Shown: positions 1 through 7,202 of the stretch, piece after piece | Position numbering within the stretch: the stretch's first letter is position 1 | How the letters are laid out: each line of letters starts with the position of its first letter | Assembly (NCBI GenBank): GCA_002385825.1 | Contig: DGEG01000025.1 | Span: forward strand, 1 to 34,386 | Reading direction: 5' to 3' | From: Firmicutes bacterium UBA3932 | Lineage (GTDB): Bacteria > Bacillota > Clostridia > Peptostreptococcales > Anaerovoracaceae | Length of the DNA stretch: 34,386 bases | Translations under genes and position numbers: made by a program | Notes under the pieces: model-generated | The model's database searches: none | The model's input: the letters and a program-made list of their open reading frames with translations, nothing else | What the model was told of the DNA's origin: nothing

Positions 1-50
1 CCAGCCTGTCACGCTGGAGGTCGTCGGTTCGAGTCCGATCCAGGTCGCCA
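1..50 (+). tRNA. tRNA-Asp(GTC), 5' truncated by window edge
   Basis: The sequence starts inside the anticodon stem. The loop CTGTCAC gives anticodon GTC. A T-arm with TTCGAGT, a 3' acceptor strand, discriminator G and encoded CCA (48-50) follow. The 5' half lies outside the window. Confidence 0.93.
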
Positions 51-67
51 ACTCTAGTTAAAGCTTT

Positions 68-142
68 GCTGGTGTGGCTCAAAGGTAGAGCAGCTGATTT
101 GTAATCAGCAGGTTGGGGGTTCGATTCCCTCCACCAGCTCCA
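68..142 (+). tRNA. tRNA-Thr(TGT)
   Basis: The acceptor GCTGGTG pairs with CACCAGC. The anticodon loop TTTGTAA gives TGT, the T-loop is TTCGATT and the CCA is encoded at 140-142. Confidence 0.96.
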
Positions 143-187
143 ACAAGCTACCCGGCGGGGCGAAAGCTCTTTGAAACTTAAAGATTT

Positions 188-272
188 GGAGGGATTCCCG
201 AGTGGCTAAAGGGGGCGGACTGTAAATCCGTTAGCGCAGCTTTCGATGGTTCGAATCCATCTCCCTCCACCA
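188..272 (+). tRNA. tRNA-Tyr(GTA)
   Basis: A class II tRNA with a long variable arm. The acceptor GGAGGGA pairs with TCCCTCC, the anticodon loop CTGTAAA gives GTA, and CCA is encoded. Confidence 0.96.
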
Positions 273-278
273 AAGTGT

Positions 279-353
279 GCGGAAGTGGCTCAGGGGTAGA
301 GCATCGCCTTGCCAAGGCGAGGGTCGCGAGTTCGAATCTCGTCTTCCGCTCCA
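279..353 (+). tRNA. tRNA-Gly(GCC)
   Basis: The acceptor GCGGAAG pairs with CTTCCGC. The anticodon loop TTGCCAA gives GCC and CCA is encoded. Confidence 0.96.
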
Positions 354-360
354 AATTTTT

Positions 361-434
361 GCGGATGTAGTTCAATGGTAGAACGTCAGCCTTCCAAGCT
401 GAAAGCGTGAGTTCGATTCTCATCATCCGCTCCA
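361..434 (+). tRNA. tRNA-Gly(TCC)
   Basis: The acceptor GCGGATG pairs with CATCCGC. The anticodon loop CTTCCAA gives TCC and CCA is encoded. It follows the other Gly isoacceptor directly. Confidence 0.96.
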
Positions 435-438
435 TCAG

Positions 439-515
439 GGGTCCATAGCTCAGTTGGATAGAGCAACGGCCTTCTAAGCCGTGTGTCCGGGGTTCGAATC
501 CCTGTGGGCTCACCA
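439..515 (+). tRNA. tRNA-Arg(TCT)
   Basis: The acceptor GGGTCCA pairs with TGGGCTC (two G-T pairs). The anticodon loop CTTCTAA gives TCT and CCA is encoded. Confidence 0.95.
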
Positions 516-525
516 TTTTCGAAAA

Positions 526-601
526 TGGGGTATAGCCAAGCCGGTAAGGCAACGGACTTTGACTCCGTGATGCGTAGGTTCGAGTCCTGCTACCCCAGCC
601 A
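526..601 (+). tRNA. tRNA-Gln(TTG)
   Basis: Begins with T and has the weak first pair typical of tRNA-Gln. The acceptor TGGGGTA pairs with TACCCCA, the anticodon loop CTTTGAC gives TTG, and CCA is encoded. Confidence 0.96.
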
Positions 602-605
602 ACTT

Positions 606-681
606 GACCCATTAGCTCAGTCGGTAGAGCACTTGACTTTTAATCAAGGTGTCCCGCGTTCGATTCGCGGATGGGTCACCA
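606..681 (+). tRNA. tRNA-Lys(TTT)
   Basis: The acceptor GACCCAT pairs with ATGGGTC. The anticodon loop CTTTTAA gives TTT and CCA is encoded. Confidence 0.96.
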
Positions 682-712
682 TTTTTTTAGGGGTGGACAG
701 TACTCGCTCGAG

Positions 713-801
713 GGAGAGGTGTCCGAGTGGTTTAAGGAGCTGGTCTTGAAAACCAGTGACTCCGAAAGGGGCCGTGGGTTCGAATCCCACCCTCTCCGCC
801 A
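713..801 (+). tRNA. tRNA-Ser(TGA)
   Basis: A class II tRNA with a long variable arm. The acceptor GGAGAGG pairs with CCTCTCC, the anticodon loop CTTGAAA gives TGA, the discriminator is G and CCA is encoded. Confidence 0.96.
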
Positions 802-851
802 CGAAGACAACAATGAATAAACCTCTCTCGGCAATAAGCTATTAGGGATAC

Positions 852-943
852 GGAGAAGTACTCAAGTTGGCTCAAGAGGACGGTTTGCTAAACCGTTAGG
901 CCGGGCAACTGGCGCATGGGTTCGAATCCCATCTTCTCCGCCA
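852..943 (+). tRNA. tRNA-Ser(GCT)
   Basis: A class II tRNA with a long variable arm. The acceptor GGAGAAG pairs with CTTCTCC, the anticodon loop TTGCTAA gives GCT, the discriminator is G and CCA is encoded. Confidence 0.96.
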
Positions 944-948
944 TACGC

Positions 949-1024
949 AGGGGTATAGCTCAGCTGGCAGAGCAGTGGTCTCCAAAACCACGTGCCGAGG
1001 GTTCGAATCCTTCTACCCCTGCCA
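949..1024 (+). tRNA. tRNA-Trp(CCA)
   Basis: The acceptor AGGGGTA pairs with TACCCCT. The anticodon loop CTCCAAA gives CCA, the discriminator is G and the 3' CCA is encoded. Confidence 0.96.
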
Positions 1025-1041
1025 AATCACCGTATGACCAA

Positions 1042-1118
<77 letters not shown>

Positions 1119-1143
1119 ATGCGGCCCAAACAAAAAATGACGT

Positions 1144-1220
1144 GGGCCATTAGCTCAGTCGGTCAGAGCATCCGGCTCATAACCGGCAGGTCCGGGGTTC
1201 AAGTCCCTGATGGCCCACCA
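1144..1220 (+). tRNA. tRNA with CAT anticodon (elongator Met, or Ile2)
   Basis: The acceptor GGGCCAT pairs perfectly with ATGGCCC, so it is not an initiator tRNA: the unpaired first base and the GGG/CCC anticodon stem of tRNA-fMet are absent. The loop CTCATAA gives CAT. Elongator Met and lysidine-modified Ile2 cannot be told apart by eye. Confidence 0.9.
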
Positions 1221-1287
1221 CAACAAATAACTATATTAACAACTGAAAACCATCGTTATTTTTTTGATTGAAATTGTCGTCCTACAT

Positions 1288-1363
1288 GCCCAGATAGCTC
1301 AGTTGGTAGAGCAGTGGACTGAAAATCCACGTGTCGCTGGTTCGATTCCGGCTCTGGGCACCA
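1288..1363 (+). tRNA. tRNA-Phe(GAA)
   Basis: The acceptor GCCCAGA pairs with TCTGGGC. The anticodon loop CTGAAAA gives GAA and CCA is encoded. It is the last gene of the tRNA cluster. A 79-base stretch without recognisable features separates it from the convergent regulator gene. Confidence 0.96.
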
Positions 1364-1442
1364 TCATCAGGTAGCCGGTTGAGACGTATGTCCGATCGGT
1401 TATCTTTTTATTTGTCGAAACCTCCGGCCAATGGATCTCCCG

Positions 1443-2207
1443 TCAGTTCTCGGGTTGAATTATATTCACGTTGTTTGCCTGGAAAGCTTCCACCCATTCC
1501 GGCGGCAACGGTCTATTCACTACCACCGTATCGATTTCGTCGATCTGCCCTATCAGCGCGAAAGATGTCTTATCGAATTTCGTATGATCCACAACGAGGT
1601 AAACGTGGTTCGAATGCTTGATGGCAAGTTTTCTGACCTCGGCCTGCTGTTCGTTTGAATCGGTTATTCCGGTTTTCAAGTGAATGGATCTGCAGGAGAT
1701 AAAAGCCTTGTCCACAAAATATTGCATCATATCTGCCTGAGCATTTTTGCCTACAAAGGACAGTGAGCTATTGTCCAGGATGCCGCCTATCATGAGAAGG
1801 CGGATAGACTCGGCTGCCGAAAGCAGGTTGGCAATCTTAAGCGAGTTTGTGATAACTGTCAGTCTCCTGTTTTTTATTTTTGTAGCTATATATAAAGAAG
1901 TTGTGGAAGCATCGAGGAATATGGACTCTCCGTCCATGATATGCTTTGCACATTCATTGGCGATGATTTCCTTGTCCTTCACCATTATTTTTTCTCTCAG
2001 TTTAACATCCACATCGCTTTGCACTATATCCTCTATATATGCTCCGCCGTAAATACGTTTTAAAAAGCCCTCGGCTTCAAGCTGGGTAAGGTCGCGTCGA
2101 ATGGTTTCTTCAGTACGGTTGAACATCTTTGCCAATTCCGCAACCGTAACGCTTTTCTTCTCAGCTAATAATTCTTTGATTTTTTCTTTTCTGGTAATAG
2201 CCAGCAT
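1443..2207 (-). CDS. DeoR-family transcriptional regulator
   Basis: A predicted repressor of the adjacent sugar/BMC locus. An N-terminal DeoR-type helix-turn-helix (about residues 1-57, ending in the family's RRDLxxLE-type recognition region and LKRIYGGA) is followed by a DeoRC sugar-phosphate sensor domain to residue 254 (IFLDASTT, TVITNSL, FVGKNAQ). Family members usually bind a phosphorylated sugar, so MTR-1-P, its ribulose isomer or DHAP are reasonable ligands here; that is inference. The gene is divergent from the aldolase gene across a 300-base AT-rich spacer carrying a palindrome. Start choice: an in-frame ATG at 2214-2216 lies only about 2 bases after GGAG, whereas the ATG at 2205-2207 is about 11 bases away, so I prefer the latter. 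The longer form would have 257 aa. Confidence 0.9.
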   Translation of the reverse strand: MLAITRKEKIKELLAEKKSVTVAELAKMFNRTEETIRRDLTQLEAEGFLKRIYGGAYIEDIVQSDVDVKLREKIMVKDKEIIANECAKHIMDGESIFLDASTTSLYIATKIKNRRLTVITNSLKIANLLSAAESIRLLMIGGILDNSSLSFVGKNAQADMMQYFVDKAFISCRSIHLKTGITDSNEQQAEVRKLAIKHSNHVYLVVDHTKFDKTSFALIGQIDEIDTVVVNRPLPPEWVEAFQANNVNIIQPEN

Positions 2208-2432
2208 GTCTGTCATCTCTCCTTAAATTGTTTATTCTAGTTGTTACGTTTTATCAACGAGCAATAAATTTTTGATTAATCTTGATTTTATCTGATTACT
2301 GAAACGATTAAAGATGATCATAAAAATTATAATGAATTATTTCCGTTATGTACAGCATTTTTTGTATTTTAGCCACATAAACCCAAATAAATAAATACTG
2401 CATATTCTGAAAACCAAATAAATCAACAAAAA

Positions 2433-2451
2433 CATGTTGACAAACAACATG
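2433..2451. promoter_or_regulatory. Candidate operator of the BMC locus (7-bp arm palindrome)
   Basis: CATGTTG (2433-2439), spacer ACAAA, then CAACATG (2445-2451): a perfect inverted repeat. The left arm overlaps the -35 box of the downstream promoter, so a bound regulator would block RNA polymerase. The divergent DeoR-family regulator is the obvious candidate. Binding is inferred. Confidence 0.6.
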
Positions 2452-2465
2452 AAGTGCGCAATAAT
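2437..2465 (+). promoter_or_regulatory. Sigma-A promoter of the BMC/MTR gene train
   Basis: TTGACA (2437-2442), a spacer of exactly 17 bases, then AATAAT (2460-2465). A consensus -35 and a 5/6 -10. The start of transcription would be about 2472, giving a leader of about 40 bases before the aldolase AGGAGG. Confidence 0.75.
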
Positions 2466-2509
2466 AAAGTACAAGCCATTCCAGGAAAAGCTTTTTAGGA
2501 GGCGAAGGA

Positions 2510-3331
2510 ATGTATAATCGTACAAACTATATGCCGGAATTTATGGCCAGAAAGCAAATATGCGATATTGGAAAGCGCATGTACAATCGCGGTTACGTTG
2601 CGGCAAATGACGGCAATATATCGGTACGTATAGGCAGGGATACCATACTATGTACTCCCACCGGCGTATCAAAAGGTTTTATGACTCCTGATATGTTGGT
2701 TAAGCTCAACATGAAGGGTGAAAGAAGATCCGGAACCCGGAAGGCGTCGTCGGAGATAAAGATGCATCTACGGGTTTATAAAGAGAATCCGGAAGTTATG
2801 GCTGTAACTCACGCCCATCCTCCTATCGCTACTTCCTTTGCCATTGCAGGCATAGAGCTTGATAAAGCCTTGCTTCCGGAAGCGGTGGTCATGCTGGGGA
2901 CAGTCCCCATTGCTCCTTATGCTACGCCGGGAACCGAAGAGGTGCCGGAATCCATTGCGCCTTATTGCAAAGACCATAATGCTGTCTTGCTGGCAAACCA
3001 CGGCGCTCTTACCTGGGGAAGCGATCTCATTGAAGCCTATTATCGCATGGAATCACTGGAACATTATGCAGCCATTATGATGTATACATCTAATATTATC
3101 GGAAAAAGCAACGAACTGAGTTGCGGGCAGGTTGAGCGCTTGATTGAAATCAGAAAAAATCTCGGTATAACATCAGGCGGAAAGCCGGTTTGCTCAATAG
3201 AAGAAAAGAATAAAGGGCCTTTTATTTCCTCCTCCTCAATGAATCAAGAGTCAATGACTCAGGAAAAAGAGGTCCTTCTCCGCAGCATAGCGGAAAAGGT
3301 AACGGCTACAGTTTTAAACAGCAATCGTTAA
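2510..3331 (+). CDS. Class II (AraD/FucA-type) sugar-phosphate aldolase with C-terminal encapsulation-peptide-like tail
   Basis: A zinc aldolase of the AraD/FucA/adducin family, 273 aa. Visible active-site elements are NDGNISVR (33-40), TPTGVSKG (49-56), SSE with the likely catalytic Glu82, HAH with metal ligands His101 and His103, and His164 in NHGA. FucA-type enzymes are usually about 215 aa. This one adds about 50 residues: a Ser-rich linker (about 239-247) and an amphipathic helix (about 251-270), the pattern of a BMC encapsulation peptide. With mtnK and mtnA in the same gene train, the likely reaction is cleavage of 5-methylthioribulose-1-P (or 5-deoxyribulose-1-P) to DHAP and (methylthio)acetaldehyde, as in the DHAP shunt. 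Substrate specificity cannot be read from sequence; fuculose-1-P or rhamnulose-1-P remain alternatives. The ribosome site AGGAGG lies just upstream of the ATG. Confidence 0.9.
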   Translation: MYNRTNYMPEFMARKQICDIGKRMYNRGYVAANDGNISVRIGRDTILCTPTGVSKGFMTPDMLVKLNMKGERRSGTRKASSEIKMHLRVYKENPEVMAVTHAHPPIATSFAIAGIELDKALLPEAVVMLGTVPIAPYATPGTEEVPESIAPYCKDHNAVLLANHGALTWGSDLIEAYYRMESLEHYAAIMMYTSNIIGKSNELSCGQVERLIEIRKNLGITSGGKPVCSIEEKNKGPFISSSSMNQESMTQEKEVLLRSIAEKVTATVLNSNR

Positions 3332-3373
3332 AACAGTTCCCAGTCTTCCTTTAATTACAGGGAGGGTAAAAAA

Positions 3374-4879
3374 ATGACCATTTCATTAACGGAAAGGGAT
3401 GTAGCCTGGATAATTGAACAGGTAATAAAAAATGTAGAACAGGCCGCCGGGACCCACAACGGCCATGTTTCTCCGGTAAAAACGGCTTCGGAAGCAACAA
3501 TTGGGAAAACTGAAAGCTCAACAGGGGCCCCACTATTTGTTTCCGTAGCCGAAGCTGTATCAGCTGCTCATAAGGCTCAACAGGAATATACGGCAAACTT
3601 CAAGATAGAAGACAGGAATAATATAATAGCCTCCATAAGGGAGGCGGCCAAAAGGGAAGCTGAGACAATTGCTGAGATGATATTTGAAGAGACCGGACTT
3701 GGTCGAAAGGAAGATAAAGTTGCTAAAATCCTGTTGGCGGTGCTTAAAACCCCGGGAGTTGAAGATCTGAAGACCACGGCGATTTCCGGAGACTATGGTC
3801 TGACCATCGAGGAAATGGCTCCCTTTGGTGTGATCGGTGCTATTACACCGGTAACCAATCCTGCGGAAACGATCATCAATAACGCCATATCCATGCTCGC
3901 AGCAGGAAATTCTGTCGTATTTAATGTACACCCTTCTTCAGTAAAGTGTTGTTCCTATGTTGTACGTCTGCTGGATTCCGCCATAAGGCAAGGGGGAGGA
4001 CCGGCAAATCTTATCACGATGATAGAAAATCCAACAATAGATACTCTTAATGAAATAGCAAGCGATCCGAAGGTGAACCTTTTAGTCGGTACGGGCGGCG
4101 CCGGCCTGGTTAGAGCGTTGCTCAGATCGGGAAAGAAAACCATAGGAGCGGGAGCGGGGAATCCTCCTGTTGTTGTGGACGAAACTGCAGATATCGAGCA
4201 TGCAGCAAAGAGCATCATCGAAGGAGCCGCCTTCGATAACAACATCCTCTGCATTGCGGAAAAAGAGGTGTTTGCTGTACAGGCCATAGCAGATGAACTG
4301 ATATATCACATGCTGCAGAACGGCGCATATATGCTGGGACGCCAGGAACTTGCCAAAGTTATGGATTTGACCCTTACAGCAGATGAAAAGAGCGGAGCCG
4401 CTTCCTGCAGCGGCAAGAGGGAAATCGAATACCATGTGAAAAAAGAATGGATAGGCAAGAGCGCAGAATCCATTTTAAACGCTATCGGAGTCAAGAAAGA
4501 TAACATCAAAATCCTCCTTTGCGAAGTGGATTTTTCACACCCCTATGTACAGCTTGAACAGATGATGCCTGTGCTGCCCATCGTTCGTTGTACGGATGTA
4601 GACGAAGCCATAACCATGGCGGTAAGGGCAGAGCAAGGCAATCAGCATACTGCATCTATTTTCTCCAGGGATGTGGTGAATATGACTCGTTTCGCCAAAG
4701 CTATCAATACCACATTGTTTGTAAAGAATGCGCCCACTTTGGCGGGCGTGGGATATAAAGGAGAAGGCTCGACTACATTTACCATTGCAGGACCTACCGG
4801 CGAAGGAGTGACCTCCGCAAAAACCTTTACACGAGTCAGAAGATGCACCTTGGCAGAAGGGGGTTTTAGGATTATATAA
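3374..4879 (+). CDS. CoA-acylating aldehyde dehydrogenase (EutE/PduP family), BMC-targeted
   Basis: Oxidises an aldehyde with NAD+ and CoA to the acyl-CoA; 501 aa. Residues 1-21 form an amphipathic helix (ERDVAWIIEQVIKNV) followed by a low-complexity linker to about residue 53. This is the classic N-terminal encapsulation peptide of PduP/EutE-type enzymes. The catalytic domain shows TPVTNP (159-163 region), GTGG (239-242), the catalytic Cys293 in NNILCIAEKE, and the usual C-terminal FTRVRRC. The gene lies 42 bases after the aldolase gene and just before the shell genes. Inferred substrate: the aldehyde released by the aldolase (acetaldehyde or 2-methylthioacetaldehyde). The ribosome site is GGGAGGGT. 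Confidence 0.93.
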   Translation: MTISLTERDVAWIIEQVIKNVEQAAGTHNGHVSPVKTASEATIGKTESSTGAPLFVSVAEAVSAAHKAQQEYTANFKIEDRNNIIASIREAAKREAETIAEMIFEETGLGRKEDKVAKILLAVLKTPGVEDLKTTAISGDYGLTIEEMAPFGVIGAITPVTNPAETIINNAISMLAAGNSVVFNVHPSSVKCCSYVVRLLDSAIRQGGGPANLITMIENPTIDTLNEIASDPKVNLLVGTGGAGLVRALLRSGKKTIGAGAGNPPVVVDETADIEHAAKSIIEGAAFDNNILCIAEKEVFAVQAIADELIYHMLQNGAYMLGRQELAKVMDLTLTADEKSGAASCSGKREIEYHVKKEWIGKSAESILNAIGVKKDNIKILLCEVDFSHPYVQLEQMMPVLPIVRCTDVDEAITMAVRAEQGNQHTASIFSRDVVNMTRFAKAINTTLFVKNAPTLAGVGYKGEGSTTFTIAGPTGEGVTSAKTFTRVRRCTLAEGGFRII

Positions 4880-4919
4880 ACCGCTTAAATGAAACCATTA
4901 TATTTTACCGAGGAAAGCC

Positions 4920-5564
4920 ATGAAAAAATTAGCAGCGGGGTTTATAGAAGCTTTAGGCTATAGCGTAGTCCTGGACGCTTTGGATAAAGCCTGCAAAAGT
5001 GCGAATATCACAATTGAAGGAATAGATTGCAACAACCCTTCACTGGGCGATGCTGCGGAAATCCCCAACACATTTCAGGCAAAGATCACCGGTGAAGTGG
5101 AGCAGGTACATATTGCCCTTGAGAATGCCAAGGAGTCCGCAACTAAACGCTTGCCGGAGAAGGATGTGCTCGTTCATCTGATACCGGGGGCGGAAAGCGG
5201 CATATATAAACTGCTGAAAACCGGAAAAGTCAAGATAAGGGAAGGGGAAGAGAGCCCATCTCCCGACGCATTGGGCATTGTGGATGTACAGTTCTATGCA
5301 AATGCGGTGCATGTACTTGACATCATGTCCAAAGCAGCAGACATAGTTTTGCTTCACAAAGAACTGATATTGGGCGGCAAAATGGTGACTATTTTTGTCG
5401 GGGGAAGCGTTTCCCAGGTGGAGGAAGCCATAAAATCAGCCCGGGAAACGGCGGAAAGGGAGTACCCTGATGCGTTTAAAAATGCCGTCGTTATAACTAA
5501 ACCTCATAAAGAAATAATGAAATTTGTTATAGGTAAGGCACCGGTTAAGAACCGGCAACCCTGA
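4920..5564 (+). CDS. BMC-T shell protein (tandem BMC domains) with a possible pore cysteine
   Basis: A trimer-forming shell protein of a bacterial microcompartment, 214 aa. BMC domain 1 spans about residues 4-98 (ends LVHLIPG) and domain 2 about 113-198 (starts DALGIVDVQFYANAVHVLDIM; the helix VSQVEEAIKSA is typical). It is the only tandem-domain protein of the locus. Cys37, in EGIDCNNP, falls close to where PduT carries the pore cysteine that binds a 4Fe-4S cluster, so a redox pore is possible but unproven. Domain 1 has an insertion (about 38-51) compared with domain 2. It may instead be a small-molecule-gated pore without a cluster. Confidence 0.92.
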   Translation: MKKLAAGFIEALGYSVVLDALDKACKSANITIEGIDCNNPSLGDAAEIPNTFQAKITGEVEQVHIALENAKESATKRLPEKDVLVHLIPGAESGIYKLLKTGKVKIREGEESPSPDALGIVDVQFYANAVHVLDIMSKAADIVLLHKELILGGKMVTIFVGGSVSQVEEAIKSARETAEREYPDAFKNAVVITKPHKEIMKFVIGKAPVKNRQP

Positions 5565-5614
5565 CTACTAACCGTTAAATGAATAAATTACATGATAACT
5601 GGAGGAAGTGAAAG

Positions 5615-5896
5615 ATGGAAGCAATAGGAATGATTGAAACAAGGGGTTTGGTTGCTGCCATTGAAGCGGCTGATACCATGTTGAAAGCAGCCAATGTAAA
5701 AATGGTGGGCACCGAGAAAGTCGGCTCAGGAATGGTGGCTGTTATTGTCACCGGTGAGGTTGGTGCTGTAAAGGCGGCTGTAGAAGCGGGAGTGGAAAAC
5801 GCGCAAAGAGTGGGAGAAATCGTTGCGGTCCATGTGATTCCCAGACCGTCTGAAGACGTTGCCTGCATGTTGCCTCAGGCGGCAAAGCAGAAATGA
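5615..5896 (+). CDS. BMC-H hexameric shell protein 1
   Basis: A PduA/EutM/CsoS1A-like single-domain shell protein, 93 aa. It has GMIETRGLVAAIEAADTM at the start, the pore-loop region EKVGSGM (34-40), GEVGAVKAAVEAG in the second helix, and VIPRP near the end. Such hexamers tile the facets of the shell and their central pore admits small metabolites. It is about three quarters identical to the next gene, pointing to tandem duplication. The ribosome site GGAGG precedes the ATG. Confidence 0.96.
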   Translation: MEAIGMIETRGLVAAIEAADTMLKAANVKMVGTEKVGSGMVAVIVTGEVGAVKAAVEAGVENAQRVGEIVAVHVIPRPSEDVACMLPQAAKQK

Positions 5897-5975
5897 GACC
5901 GGCTGAAAGTCGACACGAGAACAGTTTAGAGTAAATAGCACCTGCTGCGGCAGGCGAAAAGAAGGAGGAGAAAAA

Positions 5976-6248
5976 ATGAAAGCACTGGGAATGATCGAAA
6001 CAAGAGGACTTACCGCAGCCATTGAAGCTGCCGATACCATGCTTAAATCTGCTAACGTGGAAGTAGTAGGGACTGAGAAAATAGGATCTGGCCTGGTCAC
6101 CGTTGTGATACAGGGAGAGGTGGGAGCCGTAAAGGCAGCGGTAGAGGCTGGAGTAGAGAACGCCCAAAGGATCGGCGAGATTGTGGCGGCTCATGTGATC
6201 CCGAGACCCAATGCGGATTTGGTCAAGGTGCTTCCGATTATTAAATAA
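5976..6248 (+). CDS. BMC-H hexameric shell protein 2
   Basis: The second PduA/EutM-like shell protein, 90 aa, and the closest relative of its upstream neighbour. Differences cluster in the pore-side strand (EKIGSGL versus EKVGSGM, and the following VTVVIQ versus VAVIVT) and in the last dozen residues, so the two may make hexamers of slightly different pore or edge character, or mixed hexamers. A strong AAGGAGGAG ribosome site lies upstream. The 79-base gap to the preceding gene contains only a short 5-bp hairpin at 5941-5954. Confidence 0.96.
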   Translation: MKALGMIETRGLTAAIEAADTMLKSANVEVVGTEKIGSGLVTVVIQGEVGAVKAAVEAGVENAQRIGEIVAAHVIPRPNADLVKVLPIIK

Positions 6249-6262
6249 TAGCGGTGAGCGCA

Positions 6263-6925
6263 ATGGATGAAAACCTGAAGACCCGAATAGCGGAAATGGT
6301 AATCGCAGAACTTACTCAAAGAGGAGTCAAGATAAAAAAATTTTCCTTCCGCGTTCCGGTGGCAATTTCCGCAAGGCACGTACATCTATCGAAAGAGGAC
6401 CTCTATCGACTGTTCGGAACGGGGTACGAGCTTTCGGTGCATAGAGATATCTCCCAGCCCGGGCAGTATGCCGCTCAGGAAACAGTAACCATTGAAGGGA
6501 ATAAAGGTAATCTCGAAAATGTCCGGGTAGTGGGACCTGTAAGAGCGGAAACCCAGGTGGAGATTTCCAGGACGGATGCTTTTGCTTTAGGTATGGATGT
6601 GCCGGTTAAACCTTCGGGAAATCTTGCGGGAACTCCGGGGATAAGGATCAGAGGTCCTAAAGGGGTGTTGGAGTTGGCGAAGGGCATCATTGTCGCCGAT
6701 CGCCATATTCACATAACCCCGCGGGATGCAGCGCAATTCGGCTGCAGTGACGGAGAAAAAGTGCATGTCAGAGTCGGAGGAGTAAAGCCCGGAATTCTCG
6801 GCGGTGTTATCATCAGAGTGAGTCCGGCTTCCTCTCTGGAGCTTCATTTGGACACGGACGATGCAAATGCCTTTTTCCTGGATAACGGCGATTTGCTTGA
6901 AGTAATCAAAAAGGAGAATTTCTGA
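6263..6925 (+). CDS. pduL: Phosphate propanoyl/acyltransferase PduL, BMC-targeted
   Basis: Converts acyl-CoA plus phosphate to acyl-phosphate plus CoA and so recycles CoA inside the microcompartment; 220 aa from the ATG. It has two PduL domains with metal-binding His motifs: SARHVHLS (His39, His41) and a second DRHIHITP; SQPGQYA is also characteristic. The N-terminal helix (about residues 3-20, IAEMVIAELTQRG) resembles a PduL encapsulation peptide. Start choice: an in-frame GTG at 6254 has no ribosome site, while GGTGAG sits just before the ATG at 6263. The stop codon overlaps the next start (TGATG), implying translational coupling with the shell vertex protein. Confidence 0.93.
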   Translation: MDENLKTRIAEMVIAELTQRGVKIKKFSFRVPVAISARHVHLSKEDLYRLFGTGYELSVHRDISQPGQYAAQETVTIEGNKGNLENVRVVGPVRAETQVEISRTDAFALGMDVPVKPSGNLAGTPGIRIRGPKGVLELAKGIIVADRHIHITPRDAAQFGCSDGEKVHVRVGGVKPGILGGVIIRVSPASSLELHLDTDDANAFFLDNGDLLEVIKKENF

Positions 6926-7179
6926 TGCTGCTTGGTAAAGTAATGGGTAATATCGTATCCACTAGGAAAAACGATAAACTCACGGGATATAAGCTGCTGC
7001 TGATAAAGCCTTATTACGGTGACGAGGACCGGATCTTTGTGGCAGCGGATCAGCTGGGTGCCGGAATAGGCGAGTTGGTGATGATTACAACAGGTTCCCC
7101 CGTCAGGTTCGGTCTCGACAAGGAAGCCCCCATCGATGCATTGGTGGTAGGCATTGTGGATAAAGAACCGGATCTATAA
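6925..7179 (+). CDS. BMC-P vertex protein (EutN/CcmL family)
   Basis: The pentameric shell protein that caps the vertices of a microcompartment, 84 aa. The start MLLGKVMGNIVSTRKND, the middle AADQLGAGIGELVMITTG and the final VVGIVD are typical of EutN/CcmL/CsoS4. It overlaps pduL by one base. With one BMC-T and two BMC-H it completes a minimal but sufficient shell set. Confidence 0.95.
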   Translation: MLLGKVMGNIVSTRKNDKLTGYKLLLIKPYYGDEDRIFVAADQLGAGIGELVMITTGSPVRFGLDKEAPIDALVVGIVDKEPDL

Positions 7180-7202
7180 GGCATACAGTAAGGAGGCTTG
7201 AG

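Noticed and set aside
1364..1442. Terminator between the tRNA cluster and the regulator gene
   Set aside because: T-rich stretch and CCGATCGG self-complementary site are present but no stem directly before a T-run could be formed convincingly.
2510..4879. Fucose/rhamnose-type BMC (fuculose or rhamnulose aldolase pathway)
   Set aside because: The aldolase family would fit, but no fucose or rhamnose isomerase, kinase or lactaldehyde reductase is present, whereas mtnK and mtnA are. Kept only as an alternative for the aldolase substrate.
5941..5954. Short hairpin CCTGC-TGCG-GCAGG before the second BMC-H gene
   Set aside because: Only 5 bp with no T-run; may affect mRNA processing but cannot be supported as a terminator or regulatory site.
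5726..6263. Long - strand open frames opposite the two BMC-H genes
   Set aside because: Mirror frames of strongly conserved shell genes; no ribosome site and no recognisable family.
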